Positions 33,276 through 43,443 are shown, counted from the stretch's first letter. The stretch is DNA of 64,000 bases from Ancylobacter polymorphus (GCF_030813495.1 NZ_JAUSUI010000005.1:62001-126000), one strand, 5' to 3'. A program made the numbers and translations. Notes: a model not told the origin generated them from the sequence alone.

Positions 33276-34163
33276 TCACTCGATGTTCTGAACCTGTTCG
33301 CGGAACTGTTCGACCACGCCTTTCAGCTCCAGCCCGATAGCCGTCAATGAGACGTCATTGGCCTTGGAGCAGAGCGTATTGGTTTCGCGGTTGAATTCCT
33401 GCGCGAGGAAATCGAGCCGGCGGCCAATCGCGCCGCCCTCTCCCAGCATGGCGCGCGCCGCCGCCACATGGGTCACCAGCCGGTCCAACTCCTCGCGCAC
33501 ATCCACCTTGGAGGCGATCATCAGCGCCTCCTGGTGCAGCCGATCCGGATCAAAATTGGCGCCTGTATCCATCAGCACGCGGATCTGCTCGGCCAGCTTC
33601 GCACGGATGGCCTCCGGCCGCCGTGCGGGATTGGCCTCGGCCGCGGCCGTGAGCCTGGCAATCGCGTCGAGACGATCGCCGAGCACAATCGCCAACGCTG
33701 CGCCTTCCTGCACCCGCATCGCGGCGAGATCCGCCAGCGCCTGCTCAAAGCCGGCAATGATGGCCGTCTCCAGCGCCGCCCGCGCCTCGTCGCTTTCCTG
33801 CGCCTCGCTGATCTCAAGCACGCCCTTCAAACTGATGAGGCTTTCCAGTTGAACCGGGGGAGCACCGAGATCCTCGGCCACGCGCCGCACCGACTGTGCG
33901 ATGCTGCGCAACACGGCCTCATTGACGCGCACGCTGACCTCGGGATCCGAGCGCGTCAGCGAGAGATTGGCATTGACGTTCCCGCGCGCGAGGACGCGCG
34001 CCGCGCTCTGCCGCAAGCCGTTCTCCAGCCCCTCCCAGCCGCCAGGAAGCCGCAACCGAACGTCGAGGCCCTTGCCATTGACGGATTTGAGCTCCCAGGC
34101 CCAGCTCCATGCACCGCTGCTGCCCTGCGCGCGTGCGAATCCCGTCATGCTGGCCAGCGTCAT
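33276..34163 (-). CDS. YicC-family endoribonuclease-like protein
   Basis: 295 residues. YicC proteins have been linked to RNA degradation and stationary-phase survival. N-terminal [13 protein letters not shown] and the highly conserved C-terminal blocks ([14 protein letters not shown] and [22 protein letters not shown]) identify the family. Start chosen at MTLAS, preceded by GGGGGAAGG. The stop nearly touches the gmk start (8 bp), so the two are likely cotranscribed. Confidence 0.95.
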   Translation of the reverse strand: MTLASMTGFARAQGSSGAWSWAWELKSVNGKGLDVRLRLPGGWEGLENGLRQSAARVLARGNVNANLSLTRSDPEVSVRVNEAVLRSIAQSVRRVAEDLGAPPVQLESLISLKGVLEISEAQESDEARAALETAIIAGFEQALADLAAMRVQEGAALAIVLGDRLDAIARLTAAAEANPARRPEAIRAKLAEQIRVLMDTGANFDPDRLHQEALMIASKVDVREELDRLVTHVAAARAMLGEGGAIGRRLDFLAQEFNRETNTLCSKANDVSLTAIGLELKGVVEQFREQVQNIE

Positions 34164-34252
34164 GCCTTCCCCCCTGCCCCGTCCCTGGACGGCGGCCGGA
34201 CCATAACGGCGGGCGCCTCCAGCCTCAAGCCGGCAACGGCACGTCACTGGCG

Positions 34253-35395
34253 TCAGTCGACGGGAGTGGCGCCTGTCGTGCCCGACGTGCCGGCCGGCAG
34301 CGCCGCCGGGTCGACCTTGCGCTCGCGCTCGATCTGCCGCCAGCGCGCGACGTTCTTGTTGTGCTGGTCGAGCGTCGGAGCGAAGGCGTGTCCGCCGGTG
34401 CCATCGGCGACGAAATAGAGATTGTCGCTCTTGGCCGGACGGGCGGTGGCCTCCAGCGAGGCGCGCCCGGGATTGCCGATGGGCCCCGGTGGCAGGGCGG
34501 GAATCGTATAGGTGTTGAACGGCGTCGGCGTGGTTATGTCGGTACGGGTGAGCGGCCGCTCCAGCCGGCCCTTGCCGCGCACCAGACCATAGATGATTGT
34601 CGGGTCCGACTGCAGCCGCATCTTCTTGTTCAGCCGATTGATGAAGACGGACGCCACCTGCGCCCGCTCCTCGGGAACGCCGGTTTCCTTCTCGACGATG
34701 GAGGCGAGGATCACCAGTTCCTGCGGCGATTTCAGCGGAAGATCGGGGTCGCGCTTCTCCCAGATTTCCTTCAGTGTCGCGTCCTGCGTGCGCGCCATAC
34801 GGCGCAGCAGGTCCTCGCGGGACGTGCCGCGCGTGATCTTGTAGGTGTCAGGCATCAGGCTTCCCTCGCGCGGCACCTGACGTACATTCCCCGACAGTTC
34901 CTCGACCGCCAGCACCCGCTCCACGATCTGGTCGCTGGTCAGGCCTTCGGGGATGGTGACGACATATTCGATCACCTTGCCCGAGACGATGGTGTTCAGC
35001 ACCTGCTGGATGGAAGAGCCGGCAGCGAAGGCATATTCGCCGGCCTTGAGCTTGCCGGAGGCGCGCGTGCCCGCGGCCGCACCGACGAACACCCATTTGT
35101 CGTCGATCACCCCCTGCTTGAGCAGCAGATCAGCAATGTCCATCACGCCATAGTCATTGGGGATGATGACCGCCTTCTCTTGGGCCAGCGGACCGGGCGC
35201 GTAATAGCGGGTCTTGCCGATCCACAGCGCGCCGCCGCCAAGGACGATGGCGACGATGAGCAGGGTGAACACCATGCTGCCGGCGACGACGAGCGGGTGA
35301 TTTGCGCGGCGCGACGCCCGGTGCGGATCGCGCTCCTTGCCGGGGGGCGTGGGAGCGGCAGCGCCGGTGGGCGTCGGAGAAGTCGGATCGGTCAT
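34253..35395 (-). CDS. mltG: endolytic murein transglycosylase MltG
   Basis: 380 residues. Cuts nascent peptidoglycan strands to set glycan length. Pro/Arg-rich cytoplasmic tail (1-40), one membrane anchor (about 36-60) and the YceG domain, with the catalytic Glu in LASIVEKETGVPEERAQVASV and the conserved MRLQSDPTIIYGL and NTYTIPALPPGPIGNPG. GAGG lies 6 bases before the ATG. Between fabF and yicC, as in many Alphaproteobacteria. Confidence 0.96.
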   Translation of the reverse strand: MTDPTSPTPTGAAAPTPPGKERDPHRASRRANHPLVVAGSMVFTLLIVAIVLGGGALWIGKTRYYAPGPLAQEKAVIIPNDYGVMDIADLLLKQGVIDDKWVFVGAAAGTRASGKLKAGEYAFAAGSSIQQVLNTIVSGKVIEYVVTIPEGLTSDQIVERVLAVEELSGNVRQVPREGSLMPDTYKITRGTSREDLLRRMARTQDATLKEIWEKRDPDLPLKSPQELVILASIVEKETGVPEERAQVASVFINRLNKKMRLQSDPTIIYGLVRGKGRLERPLTRTDITTPTPFNTYTIPALPPGPIGNPGRASLEATARPAKSDNLYFVADGTGGHAFAPTLDQHNKNVARWRQIERERKVDPAALPAGTSGTTGATPVD

Positions 35396-35515
35396 CGGAT
35401 GCCTCGCCTCGCGTTCGCGGGCAGCGCAACGCACTGGCAGACTACCCGGAAAAATGGCGAAAGCGGGAAAGCGACCGCCCCAGGGCGCCGCCCTCCCGCC
35501 GTTTGCCGGTCTCGC

Positions 35516-36778
35516 TCAGTTCGCGTAGCGCTTGAACACGACGGACGCGTTGGTGCCGCCGAAGCCGAAAGAGTTGGACAGCGCATACTCGATCTCACGC
35601 TTGCGCGGCGTGTGCGGCACAAGGTCGATCGGCGTGTCGATCGAGGGATTGTCGAGGTTGATCGTCGCCGGGGCGATCTGGTCGCGGATGGCGAGCAGCG
35701 AGAAAATCGCCTCCACCGCGCCCGCCGCGCCGAGCAGATGACCGATGGCCGACTTGGTCGACGACATCGAAACCTTGGCGGCATTGTTGCCGAGCAGGCG
35801 TTGAACCGCGCCGAGTTCGATCTCGTCCGCCATGGTCGAAGTGCCATGAGCGTTGATGTAGTCGATCTCAGCGGCGGTGATCCCCGCCCGCTTCAGCGCC
35901 GCGGTCATGCAGCGGAACGCCCCGTCGCCGTCCTCGGACGGCGCGGTGATGTGGTAGGCGTCGCCCGACAGGCCGTAGCCGACGATTTCGCCATAAATCT
36001 TGGCGCCGCGCGCCAGCGCGTGGTCGAGGGCCTCGACCACGACGACACCGGCACCCTCCCCCATGACGAAGCCGTCGCGGTCCTTGTCATAGGGGCGGGA
36101 GGCCTTCTCGGGCGTGTCGTTATAGCTGGTCGACAGCGCACGGCAGGCGGCGAAGCCGGCCAGACCGAGGCGATTGATCGAGGATTCGGTGCCGCCCGCC
36201 ACCATCACATCGGCATCGCCGAAAGCAACCAGCCGGGACGCATCGCCAATGGCATGCGCACCGGTGGAGCAGGCAGTGACGACCGCGTGATTCGGGCCCT
36301 TGAGGCCATGCTCGATGGAGACATAGCCCCCGGCGAGATTGATGAGGCGGCCGGGAATGAAGAAGGGGGAAACGCGGCGCGGGCCACGTTCCTGCATCAG
36401 CAGCGCGGTCTCGGCGATGCCCTGAAGCCCGCCAATGCCGGAGCCGATCATTACGCCGGTGGCACACTGGTCGTCATAGGAAGAGGGATGCCAGTCGGCA
36501 TCATCGAGCGCCTGACGCGCCGCAGCCATCGCATAGACGATGAAATCGTCGACCTTGCGCTGCTCTTTCGGCTCCATCCACTGATCGGGATTGAACGTGC
36601 CGTCCGAGCCATCGCCGCGGGGTAGCTGACAGGCGATCTTGGCCGGGAGGTCGGAGACATCGAAGCTCTCGACGCGACGGGCCCCGCTCTGTCCGGCAAG
36701 CAGACGCTGCCAGGTGATCTCGACACCGCATCCGAGCGGCGTCACCATGCCGAGGCCGGTAACGACGACGCGCCTCAT
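35516..36778 (-). CDS. fabF: 3-oxoacyl-ACP synthase II
   Basis: 420 residues, thiolase fold. Elongates acyl-ACP with malonyl-ACP. Nucleophile C170 in VVTACSTGAHAIG, and the two catalytic histidines in INAHGTSTMADEIE and SAIGHLLGAAGA are present. 72 bp downstream of acpP in the standard order. Confidence 0.97.
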   Translation of the reverse strand: MRRVVVTGLGMVTPLGCGVEITWQRLLAGQSGARRVESFDVSDLPAKIACQLPRGDGSDGTFNPDQWMEPKEQRKVDDFIVYAMAAARQALDDADWHPSSYDDQCATGVMIGSGIGGLQGIAETALLMQERGPRRVSPFFIPGRLINLAGGYVSIEHGLKGPNHAVVTACSTGAHAIGDASRLVAFGDADVMVAGGTESSINRLGLAGFAACRALSTSYNDTPEKASRPYDKDRDGFVMGEGAGVVVVEALDHALARGAKIYGEIVGYGLSGDAYHITAPSEDGDGAFRCMTAALKRAGITAAEIDYINAHGTSTMADEIELGAVQRLLGNNAAKVSMSSTKSAIGHLLGAAGAVEAIFSLLAIRDQIAPATINLDNPSIDTPIDLVPHTPRKREIEYALSNSFGFGGTNASVVFKRYAN

Positions 36779-36850
36779 CCGATATCTCCGGAAACGTCAC
36801 ACCAGTAGGCGCCGCGACGGACGAGCCGCCGCAGCGCGCGAGAGCAGGCC

Positions 36851-37087
36851 TCAGGCCGCGTTCTTTTCCAGGAAGGTGATCGCATCACCGACGGTCAGGA
36901 TCGTCTCGGCGGCGTCGTCGGGAATCTCGCAGTTGAAGGCTTCTTCAAAGGCCATGACCAGCTCGACGGTATCGAGGCTGTCAGCGCCGAGGTCGTCGAT
37001 GAAGCTCGCATTCTCGGTAACCTTCTCGGGCTCGACGCCCAGATGCTCGGCTACAATCTTCTTCACGCGCTCGGCAATATCGCTCAT
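36851..37087 (-). CDS. acpP: acyl carrier protein
   Basis: 78 residues, strongly acidic. The phosphopantetheine attachment serine is S37 in [15 protein letters not shown]. Carries growing acyl chains for the Fab enzymes around it. It sits between fabG and fabF. The 226-bp gap upstream, unusual inside this cluster, probably holds an extra promoter for the high expression ACP needs (inference). Confidence 0.98.
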   Translation of the reverse strand: MSDIAERVKKIVAEHLGVEPEKVTENASFIDDLGADSLDTVELVMAFEEAFNCEIPDDAAETILTVGDAITFLEKNAA

Positions 37088-37313
37088 CGGTTCACCCTCG
37101 TCCGTATCCGGAGGTTGCTACGTTGTACCATTTGGCCCCCGCGCGAACGCGGCTTTGGCGGCCTGCTTTTTTGCCCCGATTACAGGATGTCCCGAACGAT
37201 TCCGCAATGGAAATGCGGTGTTCAACCCTGTGAGCCGAGGCGGCTGTTAGCACACTTCAAACGCCAAAACCAGCACCGTTAAAGTCCGGTTAAAGGCGCT
37301 CGGGCGGGCCTCG

Positions 37314-38051
37314 TCAGATCATGGCCATCCCGCCATTCACATGCAGCGTCTGGCCGGTGACATAACCGGCCTCGGCGGAGGCGAGATAGACGGCGGCAGC
37401 AGCAATATCCTCGGGCGACCCCAACCGCGCGGCCGGGACGGCGGAGAGAATCGCCTGCTTCTGCTTGTCGTTCAGCACGTCGGTCATCGGCGTGGCGATG
37501 AAGCCCGGCGCAATGCAGTTCACGGTCACACCACGCGCTGCCACTTCCTTGGCGAGCGCCTTGGACATACCGATCATGCCCGCCTTGGCGGCGGCATAAT
37601 TGCCCTGGCCGGCATTGCCGGTCACCCCAACCACCGAGGTAATGCCGATGATGCGGCCGGTGCGCCGGCGCATCATCGAGCGAGCGGCGGCGCGGGTGAG
37701 GCGGAAGCCGGCGGTGAGGTTCACCGCGATCACCGTGTCCCACATCTCGTCGGTGAGGCGCACGAACAGGCCATCGCGGGTGATGCCGGCATTGTTGACG
37801 AGAATGTCCAGCTCGCCCATGGCCTCCTCGGCCTGCGGCACCAGCTGCTCCACCTGCTCGATGTTCGAGAGGTCGCAGGGCAGCACATGGGTGCGCTCGC
37901 CCATCTCGGCGGCGAGCGCCTCCAGCACCTCGCGGCGCGTGCCCGACAGCGCCACCGTCGCGCCCTGCGCATGCAGCGCCTTGGCGATCGCACCACCGAT
38001 CCCGCCCGTGGCGCCGGTGACGAGCGCCGTCTTCCCGGTCAGATCGAACAT
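37314..38051 (-). CDS. fabG: 3-oxoacyl-ACP reductase
   Basis: 245 residues, short-chain dehydrogenase. NADPH site GATGGIGGAIAKAL, the NNAG motif (LVNNAGITRDG) and the catalytic Ser/Tyr/Lys in SVVGVTGNAGQGNYAAAKAGM are present. Start MFDLTGKTALV with GGAG 6 bases upstream; the longer open frame overlaps fabD and is unlikely. 22 bp after fabD. Confidence 0.97.
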   Translation of the reverse strand: MFDLTGKTALVTGATGGIGGAIAKALHAQGATVALSGTRREVLEALAAEMGERTHVLPCDLSNIEQVEQLVPQAEEAMGELDILVNNAGITRDGLFVRLTDEMWDTVIAVNLTAGFRLTRAAARSMMRRRTGRIIGITSVVGVTGNAGQGNYAAAKAGMIGMSKALAKEVAARGVTVNCIAPGFIATPMTDVLNDKQKQAILSAVPAARLGSPEDIAAAAVYLASAEAGYVTGQTLHVNGGMAMI

Positions 38052-38073
38052 GGGAAACTCCTGAATTGCTGTC

Positions 38074-39024
38074 TCAAGCCTGGGCTGCGGAAGCGGCGTA
38101 GGCGGCGACATCCTCGGGCGCGCCAACGCTGGTGGCGGCCACCTGACGGGCGATACGCTTGGTGAGGCCGGAAAGCACCTTGCCCGTCCCTACCTCGACC
38201 AGCCGGCTCACGCCCTGCTCCGCCATGAAGGCAACGGATTCGCGCCAGCGCACCGTGCTCGTCACCTGCTGGACCAGCAGAGCCCGAATCTCTTCCGGCG
38301 TGTTGACTGGCGCGGCAGTGACATTGGCGACCAGAGGCACCCTCGGCGCCTGCACCTCGACGCCCGCCAGCGCGTCGCGCATAGCGTCGGCGGCAGAGGC
38401 AATGAGACGGCAGTGGAAGGGGGCTGAAACGGTGAGCGGAATCGCGCGCGAAGCGCCCTCGCGCTTGGCGATCTCGCAGGCCCGCTCGACGGCGACCGCG
38501 TTGCCGGAGACGACCACCTGACCGGGCGCGTTGTCATTGGCTATGTCGCAGACCTCGCCCTGCGCCGCCTCGGCGGCAATAGCGGCCACCTTGTCGAAGT
38601 CGAGCCCCAGGATCGCCGCCATGGCGCCCGTGCCCACCGGCGTCGCCGCCTGCATCGCAGTGCCGCGCAGGCGCAGCAGGCGCGCTGTATCGGCAATGGA
38701 AAGCGAACCGGCGGCGGCAAGCGCCGAGTATTCGCCCAGCGAGTGGCCGGCGACGAAGGCCGCGTCGCGGGCGAGGTCCAGCCCCGCCTCGGCTTCGAGA
38801 ACGCGGAGCGCGGCGAGCGAGGCGGCCATCAGCGCGGGCTGGGTGTTGGCGGTCAGCGTCAGCGTCTCGATGGGGCCGTCCCACATCACGGCGGAGAGCT
38901 TCTCGCCAAGCGCGGCGTCCACTTCCTCGAACACGGCGCGCGCAACCGGGAACTGGTCGGCGAGGGCCTTGCCCATGCCGACGGCCTGGCTGCCCTGACC
39001 GGGGAAAACGAACGCGATGCTCAT
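38074..39024 (-). CDS. fabD: malonyl-CoA:ACP transacylase
   Basis: 316 residues. Loads malonate onto ACP. N-terminal [13 protein letters not shown], nucleophile S95 in [16 protein letters not shown], and the histidine-containing [11 protein letters not shown] motif are intact. First gene of the leftward fatty-acid cluster; its promoter is in the 480-bp region shared with rpsF. Confidence 0.97.
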   Translation of the reverse strand: MSIAFVFPGQGSQAVGMGKALADQFPVARAVFEEVDAALGEKLSAVMWDGPIETLTLTANTQPALMAASLAALRVLEAEAGLDLARDAAFVAGHSLGEYSALAAAGSLSIADTARLLRLRGTAMQAATPVGTGAMAAILGLDFDKVAAIAAEAAQGEVCDIANDNAPGQVVVSGNAVAVERACEIAKREGASRAIPLTVSAPFHCRLIASAADAMRDALAGVEVQAPRVPLVANVTAAPVNTPEEIRALLVQQVTSTVRWRESVAFMAEQGVSRLVEVGTGKVLSGLTKRIARQVAATSVGAPEDVAAYAASAAQA

Positions 39025-39504
39025 GACGTTGGAAGAACCTATACGCTGAGAATTGGCGGGCGCAGGAACAACGCCCTGCGTTACATGTCAAGTTGCAGCG
39101 GCGCGGCCCTGTGGGCAGATGCGCGATTCCTGCGCCCTGGCGGCACGCCATCCTGCGTGGGTGGCGGTGCTGATGTCCGGATGGACACGATGCCGCCGCG
39201 CCTTGCGTATATAGAGTGTGGCGGAGGCGGGCCGATGGGGAACGCGGAGCAGCAAAGACTGCCTCTCCTCTCCCCGCGCCTTGATTTCCCGCGTTTTTCG
39301 CGTATAAGCCCGCGCACTGTCAGTCCCGGCCGGGGGCTGAACGGACGGTTGCGCTTGGCTTTTTGGCTCCGCGCAGCAGCGCATCCGCGGATTCGCGTCG
39401 TCCCGTGTCCCCGCCTTCGAGAATATTCGAGCCTTTCCGGGCTCGAAGGGCTCGGCGTCGGGATGATGGCCGCAATAGTGCGGAACATATGGAAAGGCAT
39501 GAAC
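39025..39504. promoter_or_regulatory. divergent fabD/rpsF intergenic region with rpsF leader
   Basis: 480 bp between divergent genes, no supportable gene. Rightward, a good promoter: TTGATT (39281-39286), 16-bp spacer, TATAAG (39303-39308), giving an rpsF leader of about 190 nt. Near the 3' end of that leader, CCTTCGAG (39414-39421) can pair with CTCGAAGG (39442-39449), and TTCGAGCC with GGCTCGAA (39426-39447) around a TTTCCG loop; this could be the S6:S18 autoregulatory hairpin known before rpsF in many bacteria (inference). I did not identify the fabD promoter. Confidence 0.5.
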
Positions 39505-39981
39505 ATGGCTCTTTACGAGCACGTGTTCCTCGCGCGCCAGGATGTGACGGCGCAGCAGGTCGAGGAACTCACGACACGCTTCAAGGGCGTGATCGAGGCG
39601 AATGGCGGCACGGTCTCCAAGACCGAATACTGGGGCGTGAAGACGCTCACCTACCGCGTCCGCAAGAACCGCAAGGCGCATTTCTCGCTGATGAACATCG
39701 ACGCCCCCCCGGCCGCCGTGGCCGAGATGGAGCGGCAGATGCGCATCGACGAGGATATCCTGCGCTACCTCACCGTCCGGGTCGAGGAGCTTGAGGAAGG
39801 CCAGTCGGTCATGCTGCAGAAGCGCGACCGTGATGACCGCGGCGACCGCGGTTTCGGTGACCGCGGCTTCGGCGGCGATCGCGGCTTTGGTGGCGGCGGG
39901 CGCGGCTTCGGCGGCGATCGTGGCGACCGCGGCCCGCGCCGCGACCGTGAAGAAGCTCCGGCCAACGTGGAGACTGAGTGA
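39505..39981 (+). CDS. rpsF: 30S ribosomal protein S6
   Basis: 158 residues. Residues 1-105 are the ordinary S6 fold ([33 protein letters not shown]). Residues 107-150 are an added tail of Arg/Gly/Asp/Phe repeats with four RGF triplets, longer than the short tails of enterobacterial S6. The start at the second ATG is favoured by AAGG seven bases upstream; an ATG at 39499 adds two residues. The stop overlaps the rpsR start (TGATG). S6 and S18 bind 16S rRNA together. Confidence 0.97.
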   Translation: MALYEHVFLARQDVTAQQVEELTTRFKGVIEANGGTVSKTEYWGVKTLTYRVRKNRKAHFSLMNIDAPPAAVAEMERQMRIDEDILRYLTVRVEELEEGQSVMLQKRDRDDRGDRGFGDRGFGGDRGFGGGGRGFGGDRGDRGPRRDREEAPANVETE

Positions 39982-40250
39982 TGGCTTTCGGTGGCACCGG
40001 CGGCGCAGCCGCGAACTCCTCGGGCGCGCGTCGCCCCTTCTTCCGCCGTCGCAAGACCTGCCCGTTCTCCGGCGCCAATGCGCCGAAGATCGACTACAAG
40101 GACGTGCGTCTGCTGCAGCGCTACATCTCCGAGCGCGGCAAGATCGTTCCCTCGCGCATCACGGCCGTCTCGGCCAAGAAGCAGCGCGAACTGGCCCAGG
40201 CGATCAAGCGCGCGCGCTTCCTCGGCCTGCTGCCCTTCGTGATCCGCTGA
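39981..40250 (+). CDS. rpsR: 30S ribosomal protein S18
   Basis: 89 residues. The basic N-terminus with [15 protein letters not shown] is followed by the conserved core [19 protein letters not shown] and [14 protein letters not shown]. Cys in KTCPF is shared by some S18 proteins and may bind zinc with other ligands. Start codon overlaps the rpsF stop. Confidence 0.98.
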   Translation: MAFGGTGGAAANSSGARRPFFRRRKTCPFSGANAPKIDYKDVRLLQRYISERGKIVPSRITAVSAKKQRELAQAIKRARFLGLLPFVIR

Positions 40251-40267
40251 TCGCGTGATGACGTTTC

Positions 40268-40291
40268 CGTCCCCGGCCACGGCCGGGGACG
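40268..40291 (+). terminator. intrinsic terminator after rpsF-rpsR
   Basis: 10-bp stem CGTCCCCGGC/GCCGGGGACG (40268-40277, 40282-40291), CACG loop, then TTTTCT. It begins 17 bp after rpsR, so the DUF2232 gene and rplI may rely on readthrough or their own promoter. Confidence 0.85.
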
Positions 40292-40392
40292 TTTTCTGAA
40301 CCCCATTTCCGACAGGTTTCCGGCCTTCCGGGGGCCTTGGCTGGGACGGACAATGATCCGCCCCTAACCGCTAAAGGCGGGACAGCGCGTCG

Positions 40393-41349
40393 ATGATACA
40401 GAACTGGCTCATAGCGCTCGGCGCCGGCGCGGCGTCCGCTCTCCTCGTGGCGACCGTCTCCACGGGCAGCCCGCTTGCGCTCCCCCTGTTCTATCTCGCC
40501 CCCCTGCCCGTCCTCATTGTCGGCCTCGGCTGGACGCACGTTTCCGCACTGGTCGCGGCCTCGACGGCGGCGGTCGCCATCGGCGTGTTCTTCGGCCTCG
40601 AACTGCTGACCGCCTATGTCGCTGGCGTCGGTCTCCCGGCCTATGTGCTGGCCTATCTCGCGCTGATGGCGCGCGAGCCGCAGCCGGGCGCGCCGCTGGA
40701 ATGGTTCCCGGTCGGCCGCATCGTTCTTGCCTCCGGCATTCTTGGCTGCCTCGCCGTGGCGGCACTGATCCCGCTCGTGGCCGGCAGCGTCGAAGGCTAT
40801 CAGGCCGCGCTGCGCGCGCTGTTCCAGGCGATGTTCGAGGAGACGCCCGGCACCGGCGGGGCAGATGTGGAGCGGATGATCGACCTTCTGGTCCTCATCA
40901 TGCCGCCGGCCGCCGCTGTCGTGACCATGGTGACGCAGATCGGCAATCTGTGGCTGGCCGCCCACGCCGCTCGTCTCTCCGGCCGGCTTATGCGCCCCTG
41001 GCCCGATCTCGCGGCAATTTCGGTGCCGCGTCCGGTCGCCGTCGTGCTCGTGGGCGCTTTCATTGCCGCCAATCTGGCAGGCGGTTTCGTCGGCCTGCTG
41101 GCACAGCTGCTCGCCTCAACCCTGGTGATGGTATTCGCCTTTATCGGGCTTGCCGTCATCCACTGGATCACGCGCGGTGCCGCCGGCCGCGCCCTGGTGA
41201 TCGCCACGGTCTGGATCGCCGCGCTCGCGCTTGGCTGGCCCTTCGCCATCCTCGCCCTGCTCGGCCTCGCGGAGACGCTGTTCGGCGTGCGCTCCCGGTT
41301 CCGACGGGGCGGTCCGCCCGGGCGGCCGCCGGCCGCCAACGACATCTGA
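40393..41349 (+). CDS. DUF2232 integral membrane protein (YybS-like)
   Basis: 318 residues, about eight hydrophobic helices (for example FYLAPLPVLIVGLGWTHV). It belongs to a family that sits between rpsR and rplI in many Alphaproteobacteria; its function is unknown, with a transporter-like fold suggested for related S-component-like proteins. The end has a basic Arg/Pro tail. Start ATG at 40393 has a loose AAAGGCGGGA about 10 bases upstream. Confidence 0.85.
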   Translation: MIQNWLIALGAGAASALLVATVSTGSPLALPLFYLAPLPVLIVGLGWTHVSALVAASTAAVAIGVFFGLELLTAYVAGVGLPAYVLAYLALMAREPQPGAPLEWFPVGRIVLASGILGCLAVAALIPLVAGSVEGYQAALRALFQAMFEETPGTGGADVERMIDLLVLIMPPAAAVVTMVTQIGNLWLAAHAARLSGRLMRPWPDLAAISVPRPVAVVLVGAFIAANLAGGFVGLLAQLLASTLVMVFAFIGLAVIHWITRGAAGRALVIATVWIAALALGWPFAILALLGLAETLFGVRSRFRRGGPPGRPPAANDI

Positions 41350-41392
41350 GATTCCCACCTTCCCGCATTGACGCATTGAATGGAGAACTGAA

Positions 41393-41962
41393 ATGGAAGT
41401 CATTCTGCTTGAGCGTGTCGCCAAGCTCGGCCAGATGGGCGAAGTCGTCCGCGTCCGCGACGGCTATGCCCGCAATTTCCTTCTGCCCTCGGGCAAGGCG
41501 CTGCGCGCCACCAAGGAGAACAAGGGCCGCTTCGAGTCGATGAAGGCCCAGCTCGAAGCCCGCAATCTCGAACTGAAGTCCGAGGCGGCGAAGGTGGGCG
41601 AAAGCCTCAAGGGCACCGAGGTCGTTCTCGTCCGCCAGGCTGGCGAGACGGGTTATCTCTACGGCTCGGTGTCGACCCGCGACATCGCCGACGCGCTGAC
41701 CGCGGCCGGCTTCTCCGTGGAGCGCCGCCAGATCGTCCTCAACCACCCGATCAAGACCATCGGCGTGCACGAGGTGCCGGTCACCCTCCACCCGGAGGTC
41801 GAGGTTACGGTTCGCGCCAATGTCGCCCGCAGCCCCGAGGAAGCTCAGCGCCAGTCGCGCGGCGAGGATCTCAGCGTCGTGCGCGATGACGAGGACGAAG
41901 AAGAGTTCCTCGAAGAGGCCGCTGCCGAAGACGGCGACGACGCCGAAGCCGAGCAGGCCTGA
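41393..41962 (+). CDS. rplI: 50S ribosomal protein L9
   Basis: 189 residues. N-terminal rRNA-binding domain ([32 protein letters not shown]), connecting helix and C-terminal domain (GLSV-type [20 protein letters not shown]). The last 45 residues are an acidic tail of Asp/Glu typical of alphaproteobacterial L9. GGAGAACTGAA precedes the ATG. Confidence 0.98.
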   Translation: MEVILLERVAKLGQMGEVVRVRDGYARNFLLPSGKALRATKENKGRFESMKAQLEARNLELKSEAAKVGESLKGTEVVLVRQAGETGYLYGSVSTRDIADALTAAGFSVERRQIVLNHPIKTIGVHEVPVTLHPEVEVTVRANVARSPEEAQRQSRGEDLSVVRDDEDEEEFLEEAAAEDGDDAEAEQA

Positions 41963-41993
41963 CACATTACCTTGCGTAATCGGCGCAAAGTCG

Positions 41994-42019
41994 AAGCCCG
42001 GCCAGATATGGCCGGGCTT
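41994..42019 (+). terminator. intrinsic terminator after rplI
   Basis: 11-bp stem AAGCCCGGCCA/TGGCCGGGCTT (41994-42004, 42009-42019), GATA loop, six-T run overlapping the end of the stem. Confidence 0.92.
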
Positions 42020-42183
42020 TTTTGCATAGTCGGAGCCCCCCAGGAGGTTGCGAGTCCGGGAAGCTTGTGATGCAATGATTTGCAGATAATCGACATGCCC
42101 AGTGCATGGGCAGGCAGTCTTCGTGCGGAGACGGGCCCTTTAGCGTTGTCTTCGCCGGCTGCCCCGTACTTTGGGATTGGCCG

Positions 42184-43443
42184 ATGGAACGGTTGCTCGC
42201 CAAGGTCCTCGCGCGCATTGTGCGCCGTGGCTCTCTGTCCGTGGTCTTCGCCTCCGGTGACTACGCCGTGTTTGGGGACGGCAGCGGACCACCCCTCACC
42301 GTACGCTTCACATCTCATGCCTGGCAGCGCCAGATCGTCCTCGATCCCGAACTGAGCTTCGGCGAGGCCTATATGGAAGGCGGCATGGTGGTGGAGCAGG
42401 GCGACATCGCCGAGGTGCTCGCGCTGCTGATGGCGCAGGTCGGCCTTGAGGTGCCCAGCGCCAGCGCGCAGTTCTTCCTGCGGCTGCGCTTCCTGTTCCG
42501 ACGCCTGGCGCAGTTCAACCCGCCAGAGCGTTCGCAAAAGAACGTTGCCCATCATTACGATCTCGATGGACGGCTCTATGCGCTGTTCCTCGACGCCGAC
42601 CGGCAATATTCCTGCGCTTATTTCGAGACGCCCGACCAGTCGCTGGACGATGCACAGCTGGCCAAGAAGCGCCATATCGCGGCCAAGCTGCTGTTTGACC
42701 GGCCGGGTCTGTCCGCGCTCGACATTGGCTGCGGCTGGGGCGGGATGGGACTTTACCTCGCCGCCCATGCGGGAGCGAAGGTCACCGGAGTGACGCTGTC
42801 GCAGGAACAGCATGGCGTGGCCCGCTGTCGCGCCGAGGAGCGGGGTCTCGCCGGGCGAGCCGATTTCCGCCTGCAGGATTATCGCGACGTGGAAGGCCCG
42901 TTCGACCGCATCGTCTCCGTCGGCATGTTCGAGCATGTCGGCGTCGGGCATTACGAGGAGTACTTCGCCAAGGTCGCGGCGCTCATGAAGGAGGACGGCG
43001 TCGCGCTCATCCACTCCATCGGCCGCTCGGAAGGTCCGGGGATCACCAATCCCTGGATCGCCAAATACATCTTCCCCGGTGGCTATATCCCCGCCCTCTC
43101 CGAGGTGCTGCCGGCGATCGAGAAGGCGGGGCTTCTCGTCACCGATATCGAGATCCTGCGCCTGCATTATGCCGAGACGCTGAAAGCCTGGCGGGAGCGT
43201 TTCCTCGCCCATCGCGAGGAGGTGGAGCGGCTCTACGATGCGCGTTTCGTGCGGATGTTCGAGTTCTACCTCGCCTCGTCCGAGATGGCTTTCCGCCACC
43301 AGGGGATGATGGTGTTCCAGGTGCAGCTGGCCAAACGGGAGGGCGTGGTGCCGATGACCCGCAGCTATATTGCGCAGGGCGAAGCGGCGCTGCGGGGCAT
43401 GGAGAACCAGAACCGGCCCGGTCTGCGATTGGCTGGTGAGTAG
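42184..43443 (+). CDS. cfa: cyclopropane-fatty-acyl-phospholipid synthase family protein
   Basis: About 419 residues. Methylates unsaturated phospholipid acyl chains using SAM, usually in stationary phase or acid stress. SAM-binding motif ALDIGCGWGGMGLYLAAHAG, substrate-binding VAHHYDLDGRLYALFLD and the C-terminal EFYLASSEMAFRHQGMMVFQ are intact. It begins at MERLLAKVL; the frame extends 26 residues upstream but without a good start. A TGCCCA/TGGGCA palindrome (42096-42112) lies in its upstream region and could be regulatory. It is an insertion between rplI and dnaB. Confidence 0.93.
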   Translation: MERLLAKVLARIVRRGSLSVVFASGDYAVFGDGSGPPLTVRFTSHAWQRQIVLDPELSFGEAYMEGGMVVEQGDIAEVLALLMAQVGLEVPSASAQFFLRLRFLFRRLAQFNPPERSQKNVAHHYDLDGRLYALFLDADRQYSCAYFETPDQSLDDAQLAKKRHIAAKLLFDRPGLSALDIGCGWGGMGLYLAAHAGAKVTGVTLSQEQHGVARCRAEERGLAGRADFRLQDYRDVEGPFDRIVSVGMFEHVGVGHYEEYFAKVAALMKEDGVALIHSIGRSEGPGITNPWIAKYIFPGGYIPALSEVLPAIEKAGLLVTDIEILRLHYAETLKAWRERFLAHREEVERLYDARFVRMFEFYLASSEMAFRHQGMMVFQVQLAKREGVVPMTRSYIAQGEAALRGMENQNRPGLRLAGE

